Notes: generated by a model from the sequence alone, not told the origin. A stretch of DNA of 64,000 nucleotides from Prosthecomicrobium sp. N25 (GCF_037203705.1 NZ_JBBCAT010000001.1:2143418-2207417); one strand, 5' to 3'. Shown: positions 16,173-25,640, numbered from the stretch's first letter. Made by a program: numbers and translations.

Positions 16173-17141
16173 TCAGCCGGCGGACGTCCCCCGGTGCTCG
16201 GCCCTGTCCAGGAAGGCGCCGATTCGCGCTAGCGTCGCCTCGTCCTCGAGCAGCGGCGCGTGCCCCTGCCGCGGGACCGTATGGGCCTCGAGCCCCGCAT
16301 GCCGCGCCGCCATGGCGGTGACCGTCATCTCCGAGAGAATGTCCGAGAGCGCCCCCCGGATCACCAGGACGGGAACGTCCTTCAGCGCCTCGAACGGCGC
16401 CCAGAGGTCGGGGAGGGGGGACTCGGGCGTGAGCTCGTCGAGCCCGCGCGACAAGGCGGGGTCGTAGTCGGGGACCGGCCGTCCGTCGGCCTCGCGATAG
16501 AGCCGCCGCGCCATCCGGGCCATCGCCGCCCGGTCGAGATCCGGAAACTGGCCGCCCCCCAGCCGCGCGACCGCCGCCTCCGCCTCCGTCCAGTCCGCCG
16601 GCGCCGGACCGACGCCCACGTAGTCCTTGATGCGCAGCAGCCCGTCGCGCTCCAGCACGGCCCCGACGTCGTTGAGGATCGCCGCTTTCAGGAGCCAGGG
16701 CCGCAGTGCGGCCAGGATCATCCCGACGATGCCGCCGCGCGAGGTGCCGAGCAGCGCCACCTGCGGCAGCCCGAGCGCCGCCAGCCCGACGATCACGTCC
16801 TGCGCCTCGATCAACGGCGAGTAGCGGTCCGGATAGGGATCGCGGTCCGATTGCCCGCGCCCGCGGAAGTCCAGGGTCACGACCGGACGCCGTCCCGCCA
16901 GGAAGGCCGCCACCGGCTCGAAGTCCCGCCCGTTGCGCGTCAGGCCCGGCAGGCAGAGGAGGGGCAGGGGGGCGTCATCGAGCTCCCCGTAGATCCGGCC
17001 AGCGATGCCGAGCCCGTCCGGCACCTCGTAGCGGAACGGCCGGAACGGCGTCGCGAGGGCGTCGATCTCCGGCGGGCCGATCTGGATGGGCGGGGCCGGG
17101 GCAGGGGCGGGCGCGCGCGAGGGGACCGCAGCATCCGACAT
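16173..17141 (-). CDS. Alpha/beta hydrolase
   Basis: A 322-residue cytoplasmic hydrolase with the alpha/beta fold. The nucleophile elbow is GTSRGG (Ser134), after the oxyanion region LLCLPGLTRNGRDFEP and the LDFRGRGQSDRDP strand-turn. The acid is probably in VPVLVIRGALSDILS and the histidine in PRQGHAPLLED near the C-terminus. The start MSDAAVPS is preferred because AAGGAG lies 9 bases upstream; an in-frame GTG six codons earlier overlaps that site. A Pro/Ala-rich N-terminal tail (9-20) precedes the fold. It follows the lytic transglycosylase gene by 55 bases on the same strand, so the two may be co-transcribed. Substrate unknown; an esterase of small acyl compounds is possible. Confidence 0.88.
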   Translation of the reverse strand: MSDAAVPSRAPAPAPAPPIQIGPPEIDALATPFRPFRYEVPDGLGIAGRIYGELDDAPLPLLCLPGLTRNGRDFEPVAAFLAGRRPVVTLDFRGRGQSDRDPYPDRYSPLIEAQDVIVGLAALGLPQVALLGTSRGGIVGMILAALRPWLLKAAILNDVGAVLERDGLLRIKDYVGVGPAPADWTEAEAAVARLGGGQFPDLDRAAMARMARRLYREADGRPVPDYDPALSRGLDELTPESPLPDLWAPFEALKDVPVLVIRGALSDILSEMTVTAMAARHAGLEAHTVPRQGHAPLLEDEATLARIGAFLDRAEHRGTSAG

Positions 17142-17196
17142 CGCTTGCCTCTCCTTCACCCGGCGCGATCGCCCCGGGGCCGTCCTCGTCGGGTCC

Positions 17197-19221
17197 TCAG
17201 TTGGCCGAAGCCGCGGCGGCTGGGCTCACGATGGACCCGGTCATCGACGACCGCGCGCCGACGCCGCGCCGGAGATCCTCGGCGATCTGCAGCCGCTGGC
17301 CCTCCAGCCGGAAGCGGTAGACCTGCAGGTTCTCCAGCACTCGGTGCACGTAGTTGCGCGTCTCCGAGAAGGGAATCCGCTCCATCCAGTCGATGATGTC
17401 GACGTCGCCCGTGCGCGGGTCGCCGTAGGCCTGCACCCATTCGCGGATCCGGCCCGGCCCGGCATTGTAGCCGGCGATCGCCATCACGTAGTTGCCGTCG
17501 TAGTTGGAGACGAGATTCGCCACGTAGGCGGCGCCCAGCTTGACGTTGTAGCGGATGTCGTTCCGCCAGCCGTTGGCGTCGAACGGAATGCCGAGCTTCT
17601 TGGCCGCTTCCCGCCCGGTGACCGGCATCACCTGGAAGATACCGACCGCCCCGGCGCTCGACACGATCGCCTGGTTGAACTCGCTCTCCTGCCGGGTGAT
17701 CGAGAAGGCCAGCGCCTTTTCGAGCCCGCTGGTGTCGATGTCGGGCGGCAGCCCGCGCAGCGGGAAGGCGAGCACCTCCATGTCCAGCCCGCGCTGTGCC
17801 GCCGCCTTGCCGGCCATCACCGCGTAGTTGTGCCAGCCCTGCCGCTCGGCGAGATCGATGAGGATCGCGACCTGACCGGGCGTCTGCAGGGTCTCGGCCA
17901 TGTGCTTGTAGAAGGACGAGGCGAGGTCCTTGCGCCCGATCCGCTGCAGCTTGACGAGGGCGGCGAAGCGGTCGTCGCGTTCGGCCGCCGCCTTGTCGGC
18001 ACTCGACGGGGCCACGGTGCGCTGCAGGCCGAGGTCGGTCATGCCGAGCTTCGCCCGCGACACCTGGCCGTAGAAGGTGAAGCCGTGCTGCGCGGAGCGC
18101 GTGTAGTAGTCCCGCGCCGTGCCGCCCGCCCCGGCCTCGGACGCGCGCCCCATCCAGTAGTAGGCGCGCGCCTGCGTGACCGGCTTGTTCGAGGCCTCCG
18201 CCACCTTGGCGAAGTAGCTCATCGCCGTCCGCGGATCGTTGAGGAAGCGCAGCGCCACCCAGCCCGTATGGAAGTCCGCGTCGGCCTGGACGGCGGGGCT
18301 CGATCCCGTATGGCCGGCGATCAGCCGGAACGCACCCTTGGCGTCGCCCGAATCGAGCAGCTTGCGGGCGACGATCCGCTTCTCCTCCCACCACTCGTCG
18401 GGGACCACCATGGCGCGCGGATCCTTCGGCGCCTGCATGAGTAGCGCCGCCGCCTCCTGGTACTTGTCCGTCCGCCGCGCCCACTGGGCCCGGCCGAAAA
18501 GATAGCTGATCTGCGACTTGATCGAGGCCGGCAGGTCGTCGAGGAGCTTGCCGGCGTTGGCCGCCTTCTTCTCCACCGCGAGGCGCGCGGCCGCGAGCTT
18601 CTGGTAGTCCGGGCTCATGCGGCGGGCGATGCGGACGGCGTCCGAGGCGCGGCCCTTGAGGAGGGCGATCTCCAGCCGCGCCCGATGGTCCTCGGCCGTC
18701 AGGATGGCGGGGAATTCCGAGAGGATCAGTGCCTCGTCGTTCTCCGTCAGGGTCGGGTCGCGCCAGGCCGCCCGGATCAGCGCCGCCGCGTCGGCGTGGC
18801 GCCCCTTCTCGATATAGGCGCGCGCGAGCATGATCTGCCCGCGGTTGGAATAGGGCCGGCTGCCCTGGAAGGCCTGGATGACGAGATCCGGCCCCGGCTG
18901 CTCGCGCTCGAGCGCCTGTTCGGCCCGGCGCCGGAACGTCTCCGGGTCCGGCCAGTGCAGGTTGGCGACGGCGAACTGCGTGATGAACTGCGAGGAGAGG
19001 CCCGGATTGCCGAAGCGGATCATCAGCCAGTCGGCGATCTTCGCCTCGACCGGATCGAGGCTCGGCCTGAGCTGGTTCAGGGCCGCCACGTCCCCGCGCC
19101 GGACGATCTCCAGCGCCTGCGTCAGCTCGGCGTCGCCCGCCGCCGCCGTCCCGGCCGCCATGGCGCCGAGACCAGCCGCGAGGGCCAAGGCCGCGACCCG
19201 CCGTCCCAGCGCCTCGAGCAT
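17197..19221 (-). CDS. Soluble lytic murein transglycosylase (Slt family)
   Basis: A 674-residue periplasmic enzyme that cuts the glycan strands of peptidoglycan to form 1,6-anhydro ends. The start MLEALGRRVAALALAAGLGA gives a signal peptide ending GTAAAG near residue 29; the frame extends upstream without family-like sequence. A long all-helical superhelical region (about 30-500) has repeated pairs of helices, e.g. LIRAAWRDPTLTENDEALIL and TGWVALRFLNDPRTAMSYFA. The C-terminal catalytic SLT domain has the Glu in ITRQESEFNQAI, then SSAGAVGIFQVMPVTG and the VKLGAAYVANLVSNYDGNYV / AIAGYNAGPGRIREW motifs. Length and order match Slt70-type enzymes. It diverges from dapA. Confidence 0.93.
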   Translation of the reverse strand: MLEALGRRVAALALAAGLGAMAAGTAAAGDAELTQALEIVRRGDVAALNQLRPSLDPVEAKIADWLMIRFGNPGLSSQFITQFAVANLHWPDPETFRRRAEQALEREQPGPDLVIQAFQGSRPYSNRGQIMLARAYIEKGRHADAAALIRAAWRDPTLTENDEALILSEFPAILTAEDHRARLEIALLKGRASDAVRIARRMSPDYQKLAAARLAVEKKAANAGKLLDDLPASIKSQISYLFGRAQWARRTDKYQEAAALLMQAPKDPRAMVVPDEWWEEKRIVARKLLDSGDAKGAFRLIAGHTGSSPAVQADADFHTGWVALRFLNDPRTAMSYFAKVAEASNKPVTQARAYYWMGRASEAGAGGTARDYYTRSAQHGFTFYGQVSRAKLGMTDLGLQRTVAPSSADKAAAERDDRFAALVKLQRIGRKDLASSFYKHMAETLQTPGQVAILIDLAERQGWHNYAVMAGKAAAQRGLDMEVLAFPLRGLPPDIDTSGLEKALAFSITRQESEFNQAIVSSAGAVGIFQVMPVTGREAAKKLGIPFDANGWRNDIRYNVKLGAAYVANLVSNYDGNYVMAIAGYNAGPGRIREWVQAYGDPRTGDVDIIDWMERIPFSETRNYVHRVLENLQVYRFRLEGQRLQIAEDLRRGVGARSSMTGSIVSPAAAASAN

Positions 19222-19525
19222 ACCCGAACTCCCCGACTGCACACGCCAAACCCATCCGCGTCCTGCGGACCGACCGACCATCACCGACGAGGGTGAACAA
19301 AGGGTTGACTGCGTGTGTCCGATTGCCACGCTCCTCGCCCGAGGCGGGCCCTGACCCCGGCCCGGCGCGCGCCCGGTCTTGTCTTGCCGATGCTGCCGCC
19401 AGCCACTATTGTCGGCGCCCACGTCCGCGAGCGGCGCCGAATGACGACCGGATGACGGCGCATTGCGACGAAATCACGACCGCGCACCCGAGAATGCCGG
19501 ACGAACCGGCCGAGAGGAAGCAGAA
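19222..19525. other. Divergent intergenic region, slt / dapA
   Basis: 304 bases that must hold promoters for the lytic transglycosylase (minus) and dapA (plus). A TTGACT word occurs at 19303-19308, but no convincing -10 at normal spacing was found for it. The dapA ribosome-binding site GAGAGGAAG (19512-19520) is clear. No small gene is supported. Confidence 0.5.
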
Positions 19526-20404
19526 ATGTTCAAGGGATCGATCACCGCCCTCGTCACCCCCTTCCGGGACGGAGCGGTCGACGAGAAAGCCCTGGCGGGG
19601 TTCGTGGATTGGCAGATCCGGGAAGGCACCAACGGCCTGGTCCCCTGCGGCACCACCGGCGAGAGCCCGACGCTCAGCCATGACGAGCACAAGCGGGTCG
19701 TCGAGATCGTCGTCGAGGTGGCCGCCGGACGCGTGCCCGTCATCGCCGGCGCGGGCTCCAACAACACCGCCGAGGCGATCGACCTCGCCCGTCATGCCGA
19801 GAAGGCGGGGGCGCAGGGCCTGCTGGTGGTCGCGCCCTACTACAACAAGCCGAGCCAGGAAGGCCTCTACCAGCACTTCCACGCCATCGACGCGGCGGTC
19901 GGCATCCCGATCATCGTCTACAACATCCCGCCGCGCAGCGTCGTCGACATCTCGGTCGAGACGATGGCGCGCATCAAGCGGGATTGCCGCAACGTGGTCG
20001 GCGTCAAGGACGCCACCATGAACCTGAACCGGCCGTCACTGGAACGCATGGCGATCGGCCCCGAATGGGTGCTGCTTTCCGGCGAGGACGGCACGGCGCT
20101 CGGCTACATGGCGCATGGCGGCTCGGGCTGCATCTCGGTCACCGCCAACGTCGCCCCGAAGCTCTGCTCGGAGTTCCAGGGCGCCTGCCTGCGCGGCGAC
20201 TACAAGACCGCGCTCGCCTATCAGGACCGGCTGATGCCACTCCACCGCGCGCTCTTCCTGGAGCCGAACCCGGCCGGCCCGAAATTCGCGCTGTCGGTGC
20301 TCGGCCGCATGCAGAACGAGCTGCGCCTGCCGCTGGTCGGCATGTCGTCCGGCCCGCGTGCCGAGGTCGAGGCGGCCATGCGGCACGCCGGCCTGCTGAA
20401 CTGA
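19526..20404 (+). CDS. dapA: 4-hydroxy-tetrahydrodipicolinate synthase
   Basis: A 292-residue aldolase that condenses pyruvate with aspartate semialdehyde, the first committed step to diaminopimelate and lysine, in the cytoplasm. The pyruvate Schiff-base lysine is Lys161 in VGVKDATMN. Tyr132 (IVYNIPPR) and Arg138 belong to the active site, and [10 protein letters not shown] (41-50) is the phosphate/oxyanion loop with the catalytic Thr. The length is typical. The start [13 protein letters not shown] is supported by a GAGAGGAAG site. smpB follows 16 bases downstream, a common alphaproteobacterial pairing. Confidence 0.97.
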   Translation: MFKGSITALVTPFRDGAVDEKALAGFVDWQIREGTNGLVPCGTTGESPTLSHDEHKRVVEIVVEVAAGRVPVIAGAGSNNTAEAIDLARHAEKAGAQGLLVVAPYYNKPSQEGLYQHFHAIDAAVGIPIIVYNIPPRSVVDISVETMARIKRDCRNVVGVKDATMNLNRPSLERMAIGPEWVLLSGEDGTALGYMAHGGSGCISVTANVAPKLCSEFQGACLRGDYKTALAYQDRLMPLHRALFLEPNPAGPKFALSVLGRMQNELRLPLVGMSSGPRAEVEAAMRHAGLLN

Positions 20405-20420
20405 GCAGGGGCGCGCGATC

Positions 20421-20894
20421 ATGTCCGCCGACAAGGGCGGCGGGCGCCGTCCCGCCGCCGAGAACCGGAAGGCCCGCTTTTCCTACGAGATCCTGGACAC
20501 CGTCGAGGCCGGCATCGCGCTGACCGGCACCGAGGTGAAGTCGCTGCGCGGCGGCAAGTCCAACATCACGGACGCCTACGCCTCCGCGCACGACGGCAGC
20601 CTGTTCCTCTACAACGCCTATATTCCCGAATATCTGCAGGCGAACCGCTTCAACCACGAGACCCGCCGTCCGCGCCGCCTCCTGCTGCACCGGCGCGAGA
20701 TCGACAGGCTCTCCGCCGCGGTGGAGCGCGAGGGCCTGGCCCTGGTCCCGCTGGAGATCTTCTGGAACGACCGCGGCCGCGCCAAGGTCCGCCTTGCCCT
20801 CGGCCGCGGCAAGAAGGCCCATGACAAGCGCGAGAGCGAGAAGGAACGCGACTGGAAGCGCGAGCAGGGCCGGCTCCTCAAGCAGCGGGACTGA
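20421..20894 (+). CDS. smpB: SsrA-binding protein SmpB
   Basis: A 157-residue RNA-binding partner of tmRNA that brings it to stalled ribosomes for trans-translation. The core is [20 protein letters not shown] (14-33), then [20 protein letters not shown] and the C-terminal basic tail [20 protein letters not shown] that enters the mRNA channel. It is co-directional with dapA at 16 bases. The tmRNA gene itself is not in the window. Confidence 0.97.
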   Translation: MSADKGGGRRPAAENRKARFSYEILDTVEAGIALTGTEVKSLRGGKSNITDAYASAHDGSLFLYNAYIPEYLQANRFNHETRRPRRLLLHRREIDRLSAAVEREGLALVPLEIFWNDRGRAKVRLALGRGKKAHDKRESEKERDWKREQGRLLKQRD

Positions 20895-20991
20895 TCGCCC
20901 GTCTGGGAGGCTGCCCCGCGCGGGCTGGACGGGCAACGCGGCGCTGCCGGTCCGCCGGGGCCGGGCAGGCCGGACGATACCGGAGAGGCTC

Positions 20992-21528
20992 ATGGCGCGA
21001 ACACCGGAGGCCGATGGCACGTCCACACCCCGCTACCGCATCCGCCCGGCGGTCGACGCCGATCGCGACGGGTTGCGCCGGGTGTTGCGCGCCGCCTACG
21101 AGACCCGCTTCCCGACCGCCTACGAAGGGGCCGTGCTCGCCGTGGCGCTGCCCCTGATGACGGAGCCGCAGCCGGTGCTCGTGGCGAGCGGCCGCTACTT
21201 CCTGGCCGAGACCGACGAGGCCGGCATCGTCGGCTGCGGGGGCTGGAGCGCGGAGCGGCCGGGTTCGGGCGAGGTCGTCCCCGGCCTCGCCCATGTCCGC
21301 CATTTTGCCGTCGACCCCGCCTGGGAAGGACGCGGCATCGGCCGGGCCCTCTTCGCCGCGAGCGCCGAGGGCGCCGCCCGCGATGGTCGCCTGGAGTTCG
21401 AGTGCTACGCGAGCCTCAACGCCGAAGCCTTCTACCGGACTCTCGGTTTCGTGCCCGAGGCCCGCGTCGAGATCCCCCTGGGCCCCGGCGTGCGCTTCGC
21501 GGCCCTGCTCATGCGGCGGGCGGAGTGA
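20992..21528 (+). CDS. GNAT-family N-acetyltransferase
   Basis: A 178-residue acetyl-CoA-dependent acyltransferase fold. YRIRPAVDADRDGLRRVLRA opens the domain, VRHFAVDPAWEGRGIGRALF (about 103-122) carries the V-x-P and R-x-x-G-x-[GA] acetyl-CoA loop, and LNAEAFYRTLGFV is the usual C-terminal strand-helix. The substrate is unknown. The start MARTPEADG is supported by GGAGAGG seven bases upstream. It sits between smpB and a convergent peroxidase gene, an interval that in relatives often has no extra genes. Confidence 0.88.
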   Translation: MARTPEADGTSTPRYRIRPAVDADRDGLRRVLRAAYETRFPTAYEGAVLAVALPLMTEPQPVLVASGRYFLAETDEAGIVGCGGWSAERPGSGEVVPGLAHVRHFAVDPAWEGRGIGRALFAASAEGAARDGRLEFECYASLNAEAFYRTLGFVPEARVEIPLGPGVRFAALLMRRAE

Positions 21529-21546
21529 AGGGGCGGCGCCGGCCGC

Positions 21547-23229
21547 TCAGCCGCAGGCGAAGCGGAACAGGGCGGCGAGATCGAACTTGGGCATCCCGTC
21601 CTGAATCCGGGGATCCGGCCTGAAGTCGCGGCCGGCGATCGAGGAGGCGTCCATCCGCAGGATGCCCGCGAAGGTCTCCGCCAGGATCAGGCTCCCGAGG
21701 GGTCCGAGGTGGTGTCCGCCCAGGGCGAGCAACGGGTCCGGCTTGCCGTCGGCCGTCGTTCCGTGGATCCCGAAGACCTCGGCCTCGCGCAGGATGTAGT
21801 ACCAGAGCGGCGTGTTGAAGCGCAGGGACTCGTCATGGCCCAGGATGAAGCGCTCGCGCAGCGAGGCGCGGGCCGCCTTCAGCGTCCCGAGTTCCTCCTT
21901 GGCCTTCTCCTCGATGGGCAACGCCTCGATGGTCCCGTCGAAGACCTTCGACCCGATGCCCCAGAGGGTCTCGTCGTTCATCGGATCGAGGCCGACATGC
22001 CGGGCCAGCCTTTCGCCGCTCGGCAGGCCGTTCATCTGTCCGCGGACGAGGTTGCGGTAGGCCAGGTTGGCCTTGATCCCCTGGTCCTTGAATTCGGGCA
22101 GTTGCGCCAGCGGGTCGACGAGCAGCGCGTCGATTCGGTACGAGGGCTGCGGCACGACGAAATCCGCGGGTGTGCCGGGTGAGGCGGTCAGGCCGGGCAG
22201 GAAGAAGTGCCAGTCCGCCCCCCAGTCCGGCAGCAGCGTGCCAGGAAACCCGTTGAGGTTCGCGAAGAGCTCCTCGGATCCGGAAAAGACCGGGATGCGT
22301 GGCCCGGCGCCCACCTCGAAGATGGCGCTGTTCAGCGAATAGCTCGGCCGGACCATCGAATGGCCGAACCGGAACGCGGCCACGGAGAACTCCAGGGGCA
22401 TGTAGGAATAGCGGGAGCCCAGGGCCTCGTAGTAGCGCGTCTTCGCGATCCCCTTCTCGAAGTAGCGGGTCCAGACCTTGGGGTGCAGGATCCGCTTCAG
22501 GTAGTCGTGGACGACCACGTACTGATAGTGCCAGCGCACGATGTCGACCGTCTCGGCAAAGCGCTCGTCCGATCCCCGCGGCCCGGTTGCGATCTGGTCG
22601 TAGACGCGGTTGTGGAACTGGATGATCGTCGCGTGGATCTGGTTGACGATCTTGTTCTCGTCGTTTCGCTTGTCGCCGAGGATCGCGAAGTCGTCGCGCG
22701 GGCCGCCGTCCGTCGATGCCGCCAGCCGCAGCACGTCGGACTGGTTGCCGACCACCGCGTCCGCGGCGCCGGGCCGGGCGCCGAGCCGAAGGTGACCGGC
22801 CTTCGCGGGGCGTTGCTCGTAGAGATAGGGCTGGTCGCCCGGCCCTCGGCCGTAGACGCAATCGAGATCCAGCGCCGGCGAGCGGAAGTCCGTCACCGCG
22901 GCCTCGTCCTTGACCTTCGCGTTCAGCGCCGTCGTGTCGAGCGTCACGTCGTGGTCGACGAACTGGCCGAAATAGGTATAGCCCGCCGTGATGGTCGGAT
23001 TTTCGTCGACCGGTTCCGGTTCGGTGATCGGCGCGCCCTTGTCGTCCTTGATCATCGCCTCGGCGATCGCCTTGAAAACCTCCGGTTCCACCGAGCGCGC
23101 GGGGCGCAGGTCGAACATCCGGATGAATCGGCCTGAAAAGACCTGGTCGCGCGCGCTGTCGCTCGCGGCGAATTCCAGGCCGCGATTGCCGCCGCCATGC
23201 GACCGCACTGCCCCGAGATGAACGGACAT
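21547..23229 (-). CDS. Animal-type haem peroxidase (peroxidase-cyclooxygenase superfamily)
   Basis: A 560-residue protein of the family that includes myeloperoxidase and bacterial peroxicins. The distal site is FGQFVDHDVT with Gln89, Asp92 and His93; the proximal His290 lies in FRFGHSMVRPSY, preceded by Glu280 (MPLEFSVAAF). The haem-pocket motif FAILGDKRNDENKIV is near 181-195. Asp92 and Glu280 are the positions that form ester links to haem in mammalian enzymes. There is no signal peptide, so secretion would need another route (such as type I) or the enzyme stays inside. The start MSVHLGAV is chosen because upstream codons are not family-like. It is convergent with the acetyltransferase gene, 18 bases away. 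Expected activity: peroxide-dependent oxidation of halides or organic donors. Confidence 0.9.
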   Translation of the reverse strand: MSVHLGAVRSHGGGNRGLEFAASDSARDQVFSGRFIRMFDLRPARSVEPEVFKAIAEAMIKDDKGAPITEPEPVDENPTITAGYTYFGQFVDHDVTLDTTALNAKVKDEAAVTDFRSPALDLDCVYGRGPGDQPYLYEQRPAKAGHLRLGARPGAADAVVGNQSDVLRLAASTDGGPRDDFAILGDKRNDENKIVNQIHATIIQFHNRVYDQIATGPRGSDERFAETVDIVRWHYQYVVVHDYLKRILHPKVWTRYFEKGIAKTRYYEALGSRYSYMPLEFSVAAFRFGHSMVRPSYSLNSAIFEVGAGPRIPVFSGSEELFANLNGFPGTLLPDWGADWHFFLPGLTASPGTPADFVVPQPSYRIDALLVDPLAQLPEFKDQGIKANLAYRNLVRGQMNGLPSGERLARHVGLDPMNDETLWGIGSKVFDGTIEALPIEEKAKEELGTLKAARASLRERFILGHDESLRFNTPLWYYILREAEVFGIHGTTADGKPDPLLALGGHHLGPLGSLILAETFAGILRMDASSIAGRDFRPDPRIQDGMPKFDLAALFRFACG

Positions 23230-23349
23230 GAAAGCCTCCCTGAAATCATGCTTCTGAATGCGACCTCTGGTAGGTCGTTCAGAACGGTACCCCAGGGGAA
23301 GGCGTGCGGCAATCAGAGCGAGACATGCCACAAGATCATACAATCGTGA

Positions 23350-23985
23350 TTAGGTGCCCTTGCGGAGCCCCTCGAACACCGCCCGGAACATCGGCTCGGT
23401 CAGCACGCCCGTGTTCGTGTTGTAGCGGGAGCAGTGATAGCTGTCGTGAAGGGTGATCCGGTCGGAGAGCCGGTGGACGGCGCCGTGGCCGAAGGGGAGG
23501 CGGCTTGCCGGCAGGCCGAAGGCGCGCACCACGCTGTCGTGGGCGATGCGGCCGAGGGCGAGGATGCGGTCGAGCGCCGGCAGGCCCGCGATGGCGGCCG
23601 AGAGATAGGGCCGGCAGTTCCCGATCTCCTGCGGCGTCGGCTTGTTTTCCGGCGGCACGCAGCGCACGGCGTTGACGATCGCCGCCCCGACGAGCGCGAT
23701 GCCGTCGTCCGGGCTCGCCCGGTAGGTGCCCGTCGCCCAGCCGAAGTCGAGAAGCGTGGCGTAGAGAAGGTCGCCCGCATAGTCGCCCGTGAAGGGGCGG
23801 CCGGTGCGGTTCGCCCCCCGCAGCCCCGGCGCGAGGCCGACGATCAGGAGGCGCGCGCCGGGATCCCCGAAGAGCGGCACCGGCGCGTTGTGCCAGGCCG
23901 GCTCCCGCTCGGCCCAATGGGACCGGAACGCGGCGAGCCGCGGGCAGATCGGGCAGTCGCGCGGGGGATCGGCAGCCGGGTTCAT
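23350..23985 (-). CDS. Uracil-DNA glycosylase, family 5 (UDGb-like)
   Basis: A 211-residue DNA repair enzyme that excises uracil and other deaminated bases. CPICPRLAAFR (Cys11, Cys14) with two later cysteines (NAVRCVPP, GNCRPY) makes the [4Fe-4S] cluster site. GLAPGLRGANRTGRPFTGDY (50-69) is the family 4/5 active-site motif; Ala in GLAPG where family 4 has the acidic/Asn catalytic residue indicates family 5. The second motif is HDSYHCSRYNTNTG, with the HPSxxNxNTG pattern. It stands alone, with an in-frame upstream extension not supported by the family. Confidence 0.9.
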   Translation of the reverse strand: MNPAADPPRDCPICPRLAAFRSHWAEREPAWHNAPVPLFGDPGARLLIVGLAPGLRGANRTGRPFTGDYAGDLLYATLLDFGWATGTYRASPDDGIALVGAAIVNAVRCVPPENKPTPQEIGNCRPYLSAAIAGLPALDRILALGRIAHDSVVRAFGLPASRLPFGHGAVHRLSDRITLHDSYHCSRYNTNTGVLTEPMFRAVFEGLRKGT

Positions 23986-24246
23986 GCCGGCCGAGCCGGG
24001 CGGCAGCCGGCCGTTGCCGTACCCGGATCGGGCAGGCCAACGGCCCCGCGGAGGCCCGCCGCTAATCGCGCGCGCCGTGGCCGGCGGGCCGGAGCGTCCA
24101 TGGACAGGGCAGGTCGTCGCGAACCGGGAAGCATCGGGCGGGGTGGTCTCTTCGGTCGGACGCGACGGCGGGCGAGGCGCGTGCGCCTGCGCCCGGCGGT
24201 CCGGAAGGGGGAGCGGCGGGAAGGCCCCGGCGGCGGGGCCGGTCCG

Positions 24247-24861
24247 TCAGACGTCGTCGAACTCGTCCTCGAAGTCGGCCGGCGCGTGCTGGCGGCGCTG
24301 GGCCTCACGTTCCGCCATGCGGGCGGCGCGCTCGGCCGGGTCGCGTCCGATCCGGCTCTGCAGGGTGGCGAGATCGATGAAGTGGTCCGCCTGCCGCCGG
24401 AGGTCGTCGGCGATCATCGGCGGCTGGGTCTGCAGGGTCGAGACCACCGAGACCTTCTTGCCTTTGCGCTGGACCGCCTCGACTAGGCGGCGGAAGTCCC
24501 CGTCCCCGGAGAAGAGCACCATGTGGTCGATCCTGTCGGCGATCTCCATGGCGTCGACGACCAGCTCGATATCCATGTTGGCCTTGATCTTGCGGCGGCC
24601 CGAGGAGTCGTAGAACTCCTTCGTGGGCTTCGTCACGACCTTGTAGCCGTTGTAATCGAGCCAATCGATCAAGGGTCGGATCGACGAGTATTCCTGGTCC
24701 TCGATCAGCGCTGTGTAGTAATAGGCACGAAGAAGGTAGGCCTTCGACTGGAACTCCTGAAGCAGTCTTTTGTAGTCGATATCGAAGCCGAGAGACTTCG
24801 AGGTTGCGTACAAGTTCGCGCCGTCGATGAACAACGCGATTCGGTCCCTGGTATCGAACAT
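24247..24861 (-). CDS. NYN-domain (LabA/DUF88-type) protein
   Basis: A 204-residue protein with a PIN-like NYN fold, probably an RNase. The acidic residues expected at the active site are in IALFIDGANLYAT (Asp13), ANMDIELVVDAMEIA and MVLFSGDGDFRRLVE. The C-terminal tail (about 175-204) is charged and probably disordered (REAQRRQHAPADFEDEFDD). The start MFDTRDRIALF fits the family, and an upstream ATG is out of context. It is divergent from rpoZ with 368 bases between, the usual place of this gene in Rhizobiales. Its RNA target is unknown. Confidence 0.88.
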   Translation of the reverse strand: MFDTRDRIALFIDGANLYATSKSLGFDIDYKRLLQEFQSKAYLLRAYYYTALIEDQEYSSIRPLIDWLDYNGYKVVTKPTKEFYDSSGRRKIKANMDIELVVDAMEIADRIDHMVLFSGDGDFRRLVEAVQRKGKKVSVVSTLQTQPPMIADDLRRQADHFIDLATLQSRIGRDPAERAARMAEREAQRRQHAPADFEDEFDDV

Positions 24862-25001
24862 TGTGTGGTTCTTCTTTGCGGCCTGTGAAACCGGGTCAGG
24901 CGAAGGCACCAACATGAATTCGTCTTGTGCCGCCGTCCGCTCACAACCTCGCGGCCATCACGCGAGGCGATTCCCGTCTCCCTCAATGGAAGACAGTGTC
25001 C

Positions 25002-25032
25002 ATAATACAGCAGCCCGGAGGAAAAGCCACAA
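25002..25032 (-). promoter_or_regulatory. Candidate promoter of NYN-domain gene
   Basis: On the minus strand TTGTGG (25032-25027) precedes TATTAT (25007-25002) at 19 bases; a 17-base alternative uses TGTATT as -10. TATTAT is an uncommonly good -10 for such a GC-rich genome. The spacing is long, so confidence is modest. Confidence 0.4.
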
Positions 25033-25171
25033 TGACCTGACGACACCACAGAAAACCACCGAGACCGGACCCAAGTACCGGCGCTGCGGTTTGACATGCA
25101 TTCTTTGATCGAAGCTTCTCTCCAAACATGCCTTTCCGTGCATCGGGCGAAATCTCTCCGGCGCATCACGG

Positions 25172-25200
25172 TTGCATTCCGTCTCCGTTGGCCCTATGTA
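25172..25200 (+). promoter_or_regulatory. Candidate promoter of rpoZ
   Basis: TTGCAT (25172-25177) and TATGTA (25195-25200) with a 17-base spacer, giving a leader of about 23 bases that contains the CAGGAGA ribosome-binding site of rpoZ. Confidence 0.5.
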
Positions 25201-25229
25201 CCGCGTTCGATTTCCCAGGAGACCTGACC

Positions 25230-25607
25230 ATGGCGCGTGTCACCGTCGAGGACTGCATCGACAAGGTGGAGAACCGGTTCGAGCTGGTCCTTCTCGCCAG
25301 CCACCGGGCGCGGATGATCTCGTCCGGCACCCAGATCACCATCGATCGCGACAACGACAAGAATCCCGTCGTGGCGTTGCGCGAGATCGCCGAAGAGAAG
25401 ATCAGCCCCGAGGACCTGAAGGAGGAGTTCATCCACTCCCTCCAGAAGTTCGTCGAGGTCGACGAGCCCGAGCCCGAGGCCGTCCCGCTCATCGCGTCCG
25501 GCGCCGGCGAGGACGACAGCGAGATCCAGTTCGACCGCATCTCCGAGGAGGAACTGCTCAAGGGCATGGAAGGGCTGGTGCCGCCCGACAAGGAGGAGGA
25601 GGACTGA
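25230..25607 (+). CDS. rpoZ: RNA polymerase omega subunit
   Basis: A 125-residue subunit that folds the beta' C-terminus and binds ppGpp at the omega/beta' interface. [20 protein letters not shown] (1-20) and [20 protein letters not shown] are the conserved core, including [14 protein letters not shown]. The C-terminal half is acidic ([12 protein letters not shown]... DKEEEED), a feature of alphaproteobacterial omega. The start is at MARVTVED with CAGGAG upstream. It ends at a strong terminator, then the (p)ppGpp synthetase/hydrolase gene follows, so the ppGpp producer and its target are neighbours. Confidence 0.97.
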   Translation: MARVTVEDCIDKVENRFELVLLASHRARMISSGTQITIDRDNDKNPVVALREIAEEKISPEDLKEEFIHSLQKFVEVDEPEPEAVPLIASGAGEDDSEIQFDRISEEELLKGMEGLVPPDKEEED

Positions 25608-25640
25608 GCCTCCGCTCGTCTCCTCTCGCCTGCGTTCAAA

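Larger units (their letters stand above)
24862..25229. other. Divergent intergenic region, NYN gene / rpoZ
   Basis: 368 bases, less GC-rich than the coding neighbours. It holds a candidate promoter for each side (25002-25032 minus, 25172-25200 plus) and long leader sequence for the NYN gene of about 135 bases. No reading frame with a ribosome-binding site and coding bias was seen. Confidence 0.55.
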
